DNA from: Coprinellus micaceus
Taxonomy: Eukaryota > Basidiomycota > Agaricomycetes > Agaricales > Psathyrellaceae
Reading direction: 5' to 3'
Assembly: GCA_951394405.1 (NCBI GenBank)
Contig: OX596341.1
Location: forward strand, 3,100,001 to 3,164,000
DNA: 64,000 bases
Shown here: positions 23,996-34,609 of the stretch, piece by piece
How the letters are laid out: each line of letters opens with the position of its first letter
Numbering within the stretch: position 1 is the first letter of the stretch
Program-made: the position numbers and the translations under genes
Notes under the pieces: model-generated
Told to the model about the DNA's origin: nothing
The model's input: only the letters and a program-made list of their open reading frames with translations
Databases searched by the model: none

Positions 23996-24377
23996 GAGGT
24001 ACCTCTATGTTTACTTGGACTTTGTTATTCGCTCTTGATGCCTCTTTCAACTGTATACGACCGTCTCCCGATTCCATTATCATGACGTCGAATATAACTA
24101 TACTTGGGGCCACCAGTCATCGGAGAGTTGGCGGATACTGCTGATAGTGAAGAAATGGCATCGCTAGATATGCAGACCGACACCGAAATGTGAGGGCATG
24201 CTGAACAGCTATTATACAGGTAATGAGAAGCGCAACAGAGCCATGCGAGGCGAAGCGGGAATCAAGAAGGAAGCAAGTGGTCCGAGGCACGGGGTCTCAG
24301 AGAGCTGAAGCCCTATAGGAGCTGTGAGCATGAATTATGACAATGAAGGGGGGTCATTCAAGCTCACATGGGCCAGA

Positions 24378-24716
24378 CTAAATCATGTTCCTCGCAGGAG
24401 GTCGCTGAATAAGTGTCATGTCCGCCTCGAGGCAGGCGTTCAGAAATTCTTTCCCGTTGACCACGACGTCGTAGACGTAGGAGTTGAGAGTCTACGGAGA
24501 TTCGAAGGATAATTGAGCGCTAGAGTGGAGTAAGGTCTATAGGAATACACGTACCGGATTCCAACAGCCAATCTTAATCTTGATTTGAGTGCCCTTGAAT
24601 ATCACCGTGATCCCGGTCCTGAGGCATTGGATATCCCTCTTTGCGGAGACGAGGTCACCGAACTCGAACTTGTTCAAGGGAGTGCCTTCCTTCCACTCGG
24701 TAGGATCGTAGAGCAT
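24378..24716 (-). CDS. 91-residue protein of unknown function, copy 2
   Basis: Exons 24716-24555 and 24491-24378 flank a 63-nt intron at exactly the position used in copy 1. The protein starts MLYDPTEWKEGTPLNKFEFG, keeps FKGTQIKIKIGCWNP and NSYVYDVVVNGKEFL, and ends RPPARNMI. The differences from copy 1 are mostly conservative (Val/Leu, Ile/Val, Lys/Arg). No signal peptide, membrane segment or known domain is recognised. It lies downstream of, and points towards, the secreted-protein copy at 23.3-23.8 kb; whether the two are functionally linked is unknown. Confidence 0.8.
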
Positions 24717-24814
24717 TGTGAGTTTAGGAGGTTGGATGGGGGTTGTAGGTGTGTAGGAGCTGGTCGGAGGTGGGTGAGGAAAGGTCGGTATCGGAGTAGG
24801 GAGATGTAACCTAC

Positions 24815-24822
24815 TTTATATA
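24815..24822 (-). promoter_or_regulatory. TATA box of the 91-residue gene, copy 2
   Basis: Reverse strand reads TATATAAA about 100 bp upstream of the start at 24716. Confidence 0.65.
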
Positions 24823-25579
24823 CCTTTTTGAAGGACCGCCGTCACCCAAGAGATGCGCAATGAACAATGAAAGAGTTATGTGGCTTGTACCGATTTCGCA
24901 GCACGTGCGGTTGTCCTCCCAACTTACGACCCAGCCGTGTGGGGGATGCCACAGTTAGCTCTTACTGGATTCATCAAACTAGCTACAATGGACATGAAAG
25001 GATCGAGTAACGATTCGGGAGAAGCGATTGGGGGTGGACAAAGCAACGGTGAAAGCGTTCGACTAGGAGCGATCTCACGAAGCAGGAGCGGTTGACAAAA
25101 CCACAATTGACTTGAAATAGCGGTGTTAGGAAAATTACTCAAGAGACATGAATGAAACTCGTCAGCCCGTGGCATGCGGAAACAAAATGATACCCGCTCT
25201 CATTTCCCCACTGTTTGGCCAACCGCATCAGTCGCTCCAGCGCTTGCCCGAGTGTATCTATTGTATACCGGACTGGAGAGGGAGGTCAATTTGTCGTTTA
25301 TTGTGCTCTCCAGAAGATCTGTGAGCGTCTAATGTGTTATTATCATTGGCGTCTCTATACACCGACCCCGTAAAGCGATGCATTTCACTCCAATTATGGC
25401 TTTGTCCGAGGTTAGTGGGAATCTGGCGCATTGACTCTGTAGAGAACCCTTCTCTGTCTCTGAGAAGCATCTCACGTTGCTTCAACGGTTTGTCGAAACC
25501 ATCGTAACCAGAAGAGACTCGTTTCTAGTAGACGCCCATAAGCGCCCATGTGCGCACGTGATTGCTTTGATCCCTTCCT

Positions 25580-26377
25580 TCTTTGACCCGTATTTTTCCG
25601 GTTCCAAGCCTTGTACCGCTACGCCCATGACGACGTGGGTCTCCCGTCTGAATCATGTTCACTTCTACAGTACCACTCATTAGGGTGACTCTAAAATCCC
25701 TCGGACTCCAACACTGTGTTCTACCAACGCTTTGTGAAGGTGACAAGTAGATGAGGTGATCGACCAACGTGGCAGCCCCTGCAAGTGGGGAGGTCGTCGT
25801 CCTATATATATATATAGGTGTCCTGGCGCTTCGTATGCCTCCTGAAGGATTCCCCTCTCCGTTTATCTTTACAAGAGGACGACCTTCCGCGCGAAATTGC
25901 CTACACCCGGACCGATTCGTGGACGACTCGCAGTGGTGAGGGCCGCCATCTTTCTTCGAAGCCCTCTTCTATCTCCAGCTCCAACGTCTTCTGGATCCTC
26001 CGCTTCCTCTTCTCCGCCCTAATTCCAACGCCCTGACATCCTCTCGCTTCTCCATCGCATGGCGCAGGGCCCTATGTATAGCACCTGACGGATAAGGCCC
26101 CAACGATCGCCTGAAGTTTCTTCCTATCCCGCCGCCCAATCTTGCATTACTCGGAAGATTCACGGACGCGGCGAACTCCTTCGCCAGGGTCTTGTGGCTC
26201 TTCTCCGTCGCTTCTCTATTCAGTTGGACGTTTGCGACGGTTCCTTGGATTGATATACCGTTGGATTACCACATGGCTCCGAGGTTTCGAACATACTTAT
26301 ATCCCTTGGGTTCGCTGGAGGGTTTCCCCTCGAGTGATATTGTTGCTCCTTCGTCTTAGTCCGCGCTCAACTTCACG
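25580..26377. other. upstream region of the DUF1996 gene
   Basis: A TA microsatellite (about seven TA units) lies at 25803-25817. A pyrimidine-rich region follows, with no recognised gene. ACTTATATCCC at about 26296 could serve as the TATA element of the gene at 26378. Confidence 0.4.
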
Positions 26378-28287
26378 ATGAAAGGCTACAACTTCCTCTC
26401 TCTGATAGCAGTCGGGGTCGCTCCGGCTGTGAACGCTTTTATCAGGTTCCCCTGCTCTCAGTTGGTGACCGAACGCTTCGACCCGTGCGTCCCATTCACC
26501 CTTATCATAGCATTCACTACTAACTCTCTTACTCTACCAGACTCGTTACTCCGGGACAAGTCTCGCCTCACTTGCATCAGATCATTGGTGGGGTACGTTC
26601 TTATCCCAGAAATGCCTCCCTAATAAACGAACGCTAAACGCTGTTCTCTTGCCGCTCCATACAGAATGCGTCAGTCACCATCGTGTTCTAAACCAATTCC
26701 CGAAACTGAATACACTCCCCAGATTCGACCTCTCAATGGACCCGAGCGTCGACATTTCGAAAACAGCCACTTGCACTTCCTGCCGATTCGTTGAGGACAA
26801 GTCGAACTACTGGACTGCCGTCCTTTACTTCAAGCATCCCAATGGATCATATATCCGAGTACGCGGTATCTTGAATCGCCTCTCAGGATATCACTAAACC
26901 GTACTCTCGACGTATAGGTGCCTCAAATGGCGAATCACAACACTGGTCCGGGGCTCCAGTCAGGCGGCATGACGGTTTACTACTTCCAGCCCTCGCCGCC
27001 GACAAAGAACCTGAGCCTCACTATCTTCCCTCCCGTACGCCTTTGTCCTTTGTTCACTCTCCCCCAGTACCAGTTCCTTCGCGTCTCTGAACGATGGCTC
27101 CACACAACTAGGGCTTCCGCATGATCCTCGGAGACCCCATGCGTCGCACCGACAACATCCCCGCCGACAAGACGGCGTCGAAGGCGGTCACCTTTAGGTG
27201 CTTCCACGGTGACGACCCTGGCCCATTCGGTAGCCCTGGAAATGGACCTGAGGATTCAGTTGGCTTCCCGCAGAAGATGTGCTCGGGGGGTATTAGGAGC
27301 AATTTCTTCTTCCCTCAGTACGTCTTCCCATGTTTCATTCCCCCGCCGAAATGTTGAACCTGACGATACGCGGTCTTTAGGTGCTGGAACGGCGTCGACC
27401 TCGACCCTCCTAACCACGCTGTATGTCGCCTCTCCGTGTTACCCGGTCGTGCACTCGCTGAAGCGCTTTCTTTCCGTAGAGCCACATGGCACAGCCTGAG
27501 GGCACACCCGGCTCAGACGGCCTTCAGTTCTTCGGTACGGACTGCCCAGCGTCACATCCCGTTCGGGTTCCCCTTCTCTTCATGGAAATCGTCTGGGACA
27601 CGAGGCCTTTCAACGACCCCGAGCTCTGGCCCAAGGACGGTTCGCAGCCCTTCGTCTTCAGTATGGGCGATCCGTGAGTCCCATTTACACCCACGCTCTC
27701 TCCGTTTGAACAGCGGAAACTGATACTCGTGTCGTAGGACTGGGTTTGGACAACATGCCGACTACGTCTTCGGGTGGGAAGGGGACTCCCTCAAACGCGC
27801 GATGGATACATGCCTGACGGGGAGCGGTATCCCTGCTGACTGCCCCGTCCTGACTTGGCAGAGTACGGAGGAGATGAACCAGTGCCGCCAGTCCATCAAG
27901 GTGGACGAAGTCACCGAACGTCAATGTACGTTTTGGCTCCTCCCTCCCTCCCTTCGCAAGACACGATCTCTCACTCACTCGTGATTCGTCACAGACCTCG
28001 ACAAGCTCCCAGGATGCAATCCTATCCAAGCCGGACCCGGGCCTGCAACGATGGTCGAGGACTGTAACGCCATCTCGACGACACTGACGGATGCGCCGCA
28101 TCCGACCGAGGCCCCAGAGTTGATTATGCCACCGTGGAGTGTGTGCTACGATGGCCCGGGGACCCATACGTTGGCGCCGAATTGCGATGCGACGAGCAGT
28201 GCGGCACCGACTGTTACGACACTTCCGGCGATGGTGACGGCTGCGCCTGAGAGGAGGTGGGGTGCGGCGATTGGTAGAGACGTTTGA
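26378..28287 (+). CDS. secreted DUF1996 protein, ten exons
   Basis: Exons 26378-26484, 26541-26592, 26665-26669, 26723-26858, 26918-27034, 27112-27317, 27381-27420, 27480-27673, 27738-27925 and 27995-28287 join in phase to 445 residues. A signal peptide (ending VNAF) leads into the DUF1996 hallmarks: RFPCSQLVTERFDP, HLHQIIGGNAF, MDPSVDISKTATCTSC, a SNYWTAVLYFKHPNGSY segment, PPGFRMILGDP, CWNGVDLDPPNHASHMA, MEIVWDTRPF and GDPTGFGQHADYVFGWE. The family is widespread in fungi, secreted and of unknown reaction; the conserved His/Asp/Trp pattern and a C-terminal low-complexity tail are typical. The exon at 26665-26669 is only 5 nt but is needed to restore the GGNAF motif. All ten exons are intact. 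Confidence 0.92.
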
Positions 28288-28660
28288 AGGTGTGGGGTGT
28301 TGGACGTGTTACCACTGTTCGATATTCATGATTGTATTGCGTCTATTACGTCGAATAGCACGGGTGGAATGGCTTGTCGTGCTCTGGTATATTTCTGTTC
28401 CAATAATGACGAACGTTGTCTGAATACGATCCACTCGTTTCAGTTTCGATATGTCCCTTCTAAGTTGGCTTTCGCCAACTCCCCTGCGTGGGACTTCCGA
28501 TAGCTTCCGATACGGGGCAGGAAGGTATGCCTGAATGCCGCACCTCGGTCACAATCTCGAAGGCAAATCTCTACCAAGGTCCAAGGGAAGGAGGTTCCCG
28601 TTCACCGTTCGGGAAAAAAAAGACATGGTCAAGGGTCAGTCTGAGGGGTCATTAAAAACA
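28288..28660. other. 3' region of DUF1996 gene
   Basis: No gene is seen. An AAAAAAAA run at about 28613 and AAAAACA at 28654 lie beyond the 3' end of the tRNA on the reverse strand. Confidence 0.4.
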
Positions 28661-28663
28661 CAT

Positions 28664-28735
28664 TGACCATCGCAGGGGTCGAACCTGCAATCTCCTGATT
28701 CGTAGTCAGACGCGATGCCATTTCGCCAGACGGCC
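28664..28735 (-). tRNA. tRNA-Arg(ACG)
   Basis: The reverse strand folds as a standard 72-nt cloverleaf: acceptor GGCCGTC/GATGGTC with two G-U pairs, a D arm GCG/CGC, an anticodon stem TCTGA/TCAGG around loop CTACGAA (anticodon ACG), a T stem GCAGG/CCTGC around TTCGACC, and discriminator A. The anticodon reads CGU and, after A-to-I change, CGC/CGA. There is no intron. An identical copy is at 46052-46123. TGTTTTT on the reverse strand just downstream is a plausible Pol III terminator. Confidence 0.95.
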
Positions 28736-29024
28736 TGGTGACGCTACTGCTGGTTGTATGGAATATGTAAGGCTGGCAGTCGTCGAACGGCGACTAAGCG
28801 AAGCGTCGAACTCACGTTATGAAGTCAAACAAGAACCATTACATGCGAACACACACAGACTAGATAAACACAAGCGAACGAATATGACAAATCGTAGGCG
28901 ACGTCGATCCAAACCAAGAGACCGTAAGATATTACTCGATTCGAACACGAAGACCACAAAGACCCCACGAGAACAAGGCGAAATGTTGGGACCCAGAACC
29001 GGCGATAGAGGCAGAGCGCGAGGT

Positions 29025-29606
29025 TTCTAAACGTCGACCAGGTCAGCCGTGCAGTCGTCGAAGTGAGAGTGAGAAAGACTCACATTTCCTCTCCCACCCA
29101 GAGGACTTATCGCCCCTATGCTCGCGCTCAACCTCAACCTCATCCTCCTTCTTGTACGCCTTCTTATCCTCCTTCTTATCCTCCTCCTCCTCCTCGTTAC
29201 GATAACGGCCGCTGTCGCTCTTGTAACCTTCTTCCTTCTCACCGCTCTCCTTCTTATGGCTCCGCTTCTTGCACTCATCCCTGTCCTTGTTATTCCAGTC
29301 GCCGTCCGACCTGGAGCCGCAGTCGATGACCTTGTGGTACGAAGTCGCCATCTCGCTGGATTTGTGTTCCTGCTCGCCGTCGTACGCGTTGGATGTCGAG
29401 TGCTTCTTGTGTTTGAAATCGTAGTCCTCGTCGTAGTGCTTAACGTCCTTGGATGAGGCGTAACTACCGTCTTGGCCGTGGGACGAGCCATAGTGTCCGA
29501 CGGAGTCCGATGAAGAGGAGTCGCTGCGAGGAAGGACGAGCATGGGGGAGGCAATGGCCATGGGGAGCGCGACAGCAAGCAGAGCGAGAGTTCCGGTGAG
29601 CTTCAT
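29025..29606 (-). CDS. Lys/Glu-rich secreted protein, charged family member 1
   Basis: The start at 29606 gives a signal peptide (MKLTGTLALLAVALPMAIAS) very like those of the genes at 47.7, 51.0 and 56.3 kb. The mature part is Ser/Asp/Lys-rich, holds a Cys pair (VIDC...DEC, 15 residues apart), then an almost pure Glu/Lys tract (EEEEEDKKEDKKAYKKEDE). A GTGAGT donor at 29083 and a TTTAG acceptor at 29027 define a 57-nt intron; splicing makes the stop TAA from T29084 plus AA at 29026-29025, so the protein is 174 residues ending GWERK. Unspliced, it would read on to 187 residues. Function is unknown; composition suggests a disordered, charged extracellular or wall-associated protein. Confidence 0.8.
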
Positions 29607-29609
29607 GCT

Positions 29610-30155
29610 TGAGAGACGACGAGAGACGTAGTGAGGCGTTTTTGGTGCTGGTGTGAAGGTTGAGCTGGTAAGCGATTGGAGGGGAGATGGGGAGAGGGAG
29701 ACAACCAGAAGCTGTATTTATACCCTGGGTGTGAGGCAGACGCCATGGTGGCTGCCATACTGCACCAGTTCGAACCGTACTAACTGACCAGGCTACGCCG
29801 CCGGTCTGCGCGTTTGGGTCTGGCAGGATTTCGCCGTTTGGGCCATGCCTATGTTGTCAGCCTTTAGTCCAGGAAGCGTGGGGCGTGGTCGTTTCTGAAA
29901 CGATGCCCCTCTGTCAACGGTCTCTGAGGAGCAGCACAGTAGATACGAAGAGGATAGAGTGCCTTGCAACCGATTAAAGCATACAGGTCCCAAGATATAG
30001 TCCACATAGCAGAACAGCAGTCCGAACCGTTGTCCGTACACACCCAAGATCCAGTTGTTCGCTACTCATACCGTATCGAACTATTTGTGTCGTGTTTACG
30101 TTCTCATAACTATCAGTCCACCTTCGGCAAAACATGGCTCAGCCCACTTGAATAG
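29610..30155. other. upstream of charged family member 1 and 3' side of the lectin-fusion pseudogene
   Basis: The TATA box at 29715 is listed separately. Elsewhere no coding sequence or repeat is recognised. Confidence 0.4.
29715..29722 (-). promoter_or_regulatory. TATA box of charged family member 1
   Basis: Reverse strand reads TATAAATA about 110 bp upstream of the start at 29606. Confidence 0.65.
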
Positions 30156-30158
30156 CCC

Positions 30159-31686
30159 TCACGATTTCCAAACCTGATTCTGATTCCCCGCAGCGCACGC
30201 CCACGTCTGGGCCCTATTTCCGTTCGCGAGGCTCCCATCTGTGAGATCAAGGCATTGGCCTACGTGAAGTCGATTCGTCACATTCAATTCCAAAGCCGAA
30301 GGCCGTCAATCGAATTCGTAACCCAAGCGAGAAGGGGAGAGGGGGAGATTCAGTGGGAAGCTAAGAGAGAGGTGGATAATGAACTTTGAACGTACCGGTT
30401 CCAGTAAGCACGATCGTATCGTCCGACGTATAAGTCCACTGTTGAGCAGGAAGGTTGTCGTAGCACGTCCAGATCTTCATCTTTGCACCGCTAGAGGTGG
30501 CTGTAAAACCATAGCATAAGGTTGATCTTTCTCGGAGATGACCTTTCTTTGGGAGGGAAATGTTAGCGATACGTACCTGAACCAGCATCGAGACAAAACG
30601 TTGTCCCCGAAAGCTTGATCTGTTGTCCTCCGCGCTTGATGACCTACTTCTGGTCTCCGGTACCGTTGCAGTCGTATCTACCACCTTGTGTTAACTCTGG
30701 GTCCCGAAACGGAGGGTTTGGTAGAACGAGGACGAACTGTAGGGTATGGAAGAGGGAATGACATGAAGAGAGGTCGATACGAGGTGATGGAAAGATCAAG
30801 GAGGGTATGGTCGAGAGATAGGGAGGTAGAAAGCTAGATACGAAAGGAGGAGAAGAACATACATCTGAACAGGGGTCCCATCGGCAAGCAACCCGCCTTG
30901 GACGTCGAGACACTTATTGACGGGGTCGCGTTGCGGAGCAATGTTGCGAGGTCGGGTTTGGCAGTTCGGAATCGTGCCGTCAGGGCAAAACCTGTGAACA
31001 ATTAAACAATTCTCAGTACCCCGCGACGCCCCCTGGACTGTGTGCCATCTCGCCCTCCGGATTTGAAGTAATGGGTATGGGAAGTACTCACGTCACGCGA
31101 TACCCCGCAGGGAGCGTTCCGGTCTGCGGACACTGGTACAGCGGATCTTGTGGAGGAACCCCGGCGTTTGAGGGTGGGAAAGAGGTTGGGGGCGAGGTGA
31201 AGGCCCTGGGGCAATCGCCTGAAGTTACTTTGCATTCAAGGTTGGGGCAGAAGCCTCCTCTCTGCATTCACAGCTCGTTAGTGAGTCCAGACTCAAATAT
31301 ATGTAGGCGAGCAAGATTAGAATGTCTGTTAACGCACGGAAGCACGGTCAATCGGCGCCACACCCATCCCGACGTTCAACCATTTTGGGTCCTTCACGAA
31401 ATAATAGTATGAGTTCCGCCCTTCGAACCCCGCACGAATCGTCCCAGCACCGTCGACATTGCCTTGGTTAAAGTCGCTGTAGATCAGCCCGCTCCATATG
31501 TCAGGGAAGTCGCGCGTAGTATTGCCACCAGAGGGGAGGGTCTCAAACGTGGCGCCGTTGATTCCGAGGTTGGCGGGAAGGGGACAGTTGTTGATTATGT
31601 CGAAGTGGCGGTTGGCGGAGACGAGAGTGAGGAGTGGGAGGAGGGAGAGGGCGGAGAAGAGGAGGAGGAAGCAGGCAGGCAGGCAT
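30159..31686 (-). pseudogene. thaumatin-like protein fused to a beta-trefoil (ricin-B-type) lectin domain, damaged
   Basis: Six exons can be joined: 31686-31338, 31261-31092, 30991-30863, 30677-30577, 30500-30396 and 30259-30159. After a hydrophobic leader (LLLFSALSLLPLLTLVSA) comes a thaumatin-like domain (FDIINNCP, GTIRAGFEGRNSYYYF, GGFCPNLECKV, CPRAF, YQCP, YRVTFCP), then a carbohydrate-binding beta-trefoil with NKCLDVQGG, YDCNGTGDQK, FCLDAGS, KIWTCYDNLPAQQW and a last QCLDLTDG...NQVW repeat. Two lesions are visible. The only nearby ATG (31686) is out of frame with the leader by one extra CCTG unit, and a TAG at 30646-30644 stands where this domain family normally has Trp. All splice sites and the remaining frame are intact, so loss looks recent, or the assembly has errors. 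This is a lectin-type domain only; no toxin catalytic chain is present. Confidence 0.75.
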
Positions 31687-31689
31687 TGT

Positions 31690-32800
31690 GCAGTTGCGAT
31701 CCGATGGGACGGATGGGATGGCGAGGGGTAACTGGAGAGGGACTTTGGGGTGGAATTTAAGGGAAATACGTGAACAGACAGTACGTCATGAATTTGAAAA
31801 TGTGAATGGAATTGGGCCCAAACCCTAACGAAATGACATGCATCTATCCAGGACCCGTCGATAGACGGCCAGGAACACCGCCCCCTATTGAATACGAGCG
31901 TCTATCAGAGTCTGGAGAAGCCTCCCCGAGAAAACTGGAGGGGTTTGGCAGGAGTTAGAAACGAGGATCAGAACGTGGACGAGTGACGTAGATCGATACC
32001 ACTGAGTGTGAACTGTTGTTGAGAATATCCAGGCATTGTCGATATGTCGGAGTGCCTTGGGAGAGACAGGAGCATGAGGATAGATCCGCTATCAATGGGA
32101 GTGGAAGGCAGGAGCATATTCTTTGCCAGCTAAAGCGAACCACATTGGAGCAACCTTCCGAACGTGGAGCTTCCCCTATCGCCATCTTCGTAAGTCGACT
32201 CAGAGGAAATCCAATGCTGGAGTCAAGGGCCGTATGTCTTTGATACACATCGGCCCGAGCAGAGTCGCCATTCCTGCGAAGGGCCGGCGACGGAGACGCT
32301 TGAGAGGGTGATGCATTGAACTCTGCGCGACGATTCACGGAGTGCGCCGCGGCGACACGTCTGTGTTCACCAAGGGGACGAGAAGTCGCCTTCCTTGGGC
32401 ACTGCTGTTTTCCTCAGTCCCTGCGGTATTGACACAAGCCCATTCCACACCGCGCGGACACCTCGATATATAGGGACGGTTGGCGGTGTAATGGAAGGTC
32501 CTGTTATACAGCGTCAATGTACTGAGCCTCTAATGATTATATGATCTGGATACTACTCGAAGTGCGCTGATTTACTTCCTGGCGTGGGTACTCTGGCATC
32601 GATCCGCGAGGTGCCATTCCCAGGTGGGACCAGCGCAGCTCGCGACGACGAACTTACTGAGGGGTCATCTGTCGCTTCTACTAGAGCTTTGGGCTTGCTC
32701 CGTCGACTGAGATTACCGTTCGCGCTGAATAATGCTGAAGCGGGGCTACGGGATTTCATGGCATGTTAGAGAGCGCATTGCAGGTCGGGGATGCGCATCA
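31690..32800. other. intergenic, no gene recognised
   Basis: The reverse strand upstream of 31686 has CCTTAAATTCC as a weak TATA candidate and no in-frame ATG for the leader within about 100 bp. The rest has no convincing frame or repeat. Confidence 0.4.
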
Positions 32801-32803
32801 GAC

Positions 32804-34520
32804 TCACCCCTCGGTTTGGACAGACCATGTCTCAATAGCTTCATCGTCCCGCGATTCCCTTGCCTTTCCCTTCTTCAACGTCTGCTGCTGCTCCCCGTCG
32901 ACTTCCACGATTTCATCTTCCTCCACATCCTCCATTAACGACTCCATCGACCTCGGCCTCGGCCCAATATCCCTCCCCAACTCCTGTATCACTGACGTCC
33001 CCGTGATCCCTCCGGACCTTTGAGGTGGAACGGTGGGGCCGTTGGGTCCATTCGTGAAGTAGATGTTCGCAGATACCGTTGGGTCGTAAGATGGAAGCGC
33101 GTTCTGGGAGTCGAAGTGGGTTCGACTTCGTTCCCATTTTCGAAGTTCAATCAGGAAGCGGGCCGTGAGGACACCGGAGAGCCTATAGGAAGGGAGGGAG
33201 GTAAAAGGCGAACGATACGAATGAGGAGAAGGACGTACGGGACTTTTATGCTGTTCAGCAACCTCGAGAAGATCAGATTGACCTCCTAAGTCGTGATAGG
33301 TCGTTACACACGCAGTAATCGACGCGGAAAGGGAATGAAGGCACTCACAAAATTTAGAGCGAGGGTACACACGGAAAGCAAGAGGACGGCGCTAATGTAG
33401 ATCAAACCTTACAGAAGGCCATCAGGCTTCTCCCTCTTTCGATTCTAGCGGAACGCACCTTGGGAGAAGATGATATAGTCCAATGATTGTTTTGGGTTGT
33501 CCCAGAACTTCACGCCTTCTCGAACAGTTCGCCAAGCGCGTAAAACGGCGAGAAGCCAGGCTGAGACTTCGTAGAACAGCATAGTGGCTGCCAACGCCCC
33601 TCGGACTGCCGTCCTGTCAGAGGCACCGAGGAGGATGTGTGAACTTTGGACTCACGCCTTCAGAAGAGGGTCAGCGCCTGGAGAGACGGTCGGGCAGTAC
33701 TTCGACGTACCATTGAAATTTGACTGGACCATGGCACTGGTTGAAAGGAGCTCGTACCTGTCGGCATTCGCTCGTTAGTTCGCCGATTATTCCCCTGCTG
33801 TCGGGGTACCTGGAGTCGACTCACGATCAAGAGGACGATTACAGAGGTTCCCAGTAGGCCGAGAAATACGGACACAATCCTGTGCCTATCGTATATTGCT
33901 GAAGTGCGGAGACCCCAAACCGCTGTGGATGTTCACGTTTATCATTCAGCGCCTGAAAGGAAACTATTAGGGACACACCTATGATTCCGATATGGCCAAA
34001 GATACTCAGAATACCCGACAGGAGGTACCCTGTATTGCAGCTGCCATAGAAACTCAGCACCGGATTCTCTCGTCGGGGAAGTAAGATAGAAGCGACTAAC
34101 TGAGACGGATGCATGAGCTATACAGGGTCAGGTTTGTGAAAAGATATCGCGTACCTCCAGGAACTTTGTGGATACGGATAAAAGGTAGATCGGATTGGCG
34201 ATCAATGCATACCGACAGAATATGTAGAACAGCGTCGTGAGTTTGCGCGGTTGGGCCCAAATGTACTCCACTTCGTCGAGAAATGTGAGCAGGTAGTCGT
34301 AATACAGCCAAGCTTTTCGAGGCGTCAGTCGGATGTCCGCCATTCCAAGATGGTGGCGACTGACTGATGCTAATGAGCTGGACGCTCATGTTCAATCTAC
34401 GAGGGGATCATAGCTTCAGTCAACCATTTTTTCAGGGATGGGGTTAGGGACGCACCGTTCATAGCTCGCCTGATGCCGCGCGGTCTGCAACCTCTCGCTC
34501 CATTCCTTCATATCCAACAT
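32804..34520 (-). CDS. DUF6533-type seven-helix membrane protein
   Basis: Ten exons give 388 residues in frame: 34520-34456, 34396-34365, 34312-34155, 34117-33979, 33922-33825, 33757-33711, 33613-33455, 33391-33349, 33285-33239 and 33182-32804. The N-terminal WLYYDYLLTFLDEVEYIW is the DUF6533 signature. Hydrophobic segments follow (TLFYIFCRYALIANPIYLL, CNTGYLLSGILSIFGHIGI, VFLGLLGTSVIVLLI, MLFYEVSAWLLAVLRAW, AAVLLLSVCTLALNF), then NLIFSRLL, PLSGVLTARFLIELR and a charged cytosolic tail. The family is abundant in basidiomycetes, with a receptor-like topology and unknown ligand. The seventh donor must be GC/GTTCCG to keep frame; the better AAG/GTGCGT site 4 nt earlier would shift it. The fourth exon could contain a further optional 48-nt intron. 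Confidence 0.82.
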
Positions 34521-34599
34521 CGTGTCTGGTGAATTGGTGAGAATAACCGCTGCGGAAGCAAGGAAAGGAAGACAGAACTCAGGCCCCGGGCTCGTCTTC

Positions 34600-34606
34600 T
34601 TATAAG
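34600..34606 (-). promoter_or_regulatory. TATA box of the DUF6533 gene
   Basis: Reverse strand reads CTTATAA 80-86 bp upstream of the start codon at 34520. Confidence 0.55.
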
Positions 34607-34609
34607 CAC

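Larger units (their letters stand above)
24240..25580. repeat. segmental duplication, copy 2 (partner 20530-21990)
   Basis: See the partner for matching landmarks. The copy ends near a GCGCCCATAAGCGCCCATG block with a CACGTG-like GCACGTG at about 25553. Confidence 0.75.

Noticed and set aside
25803..25817. TA microsatellite as the TATA box of the DUF1996 gene
   Set aside because: It is about 560 bp upstream of the start codon, too far for a core promoter unless there is an unseen leader intron.
29063..29456. Leu/Val-rich forward frames opposite the charged secreted protein
   Set aside because: Hydrophobicity arises from reading Glu/Lys codons backwards; the reverse frame has the signal peptide and family match. 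The same holds for 47190-47765 and 50229-50738.
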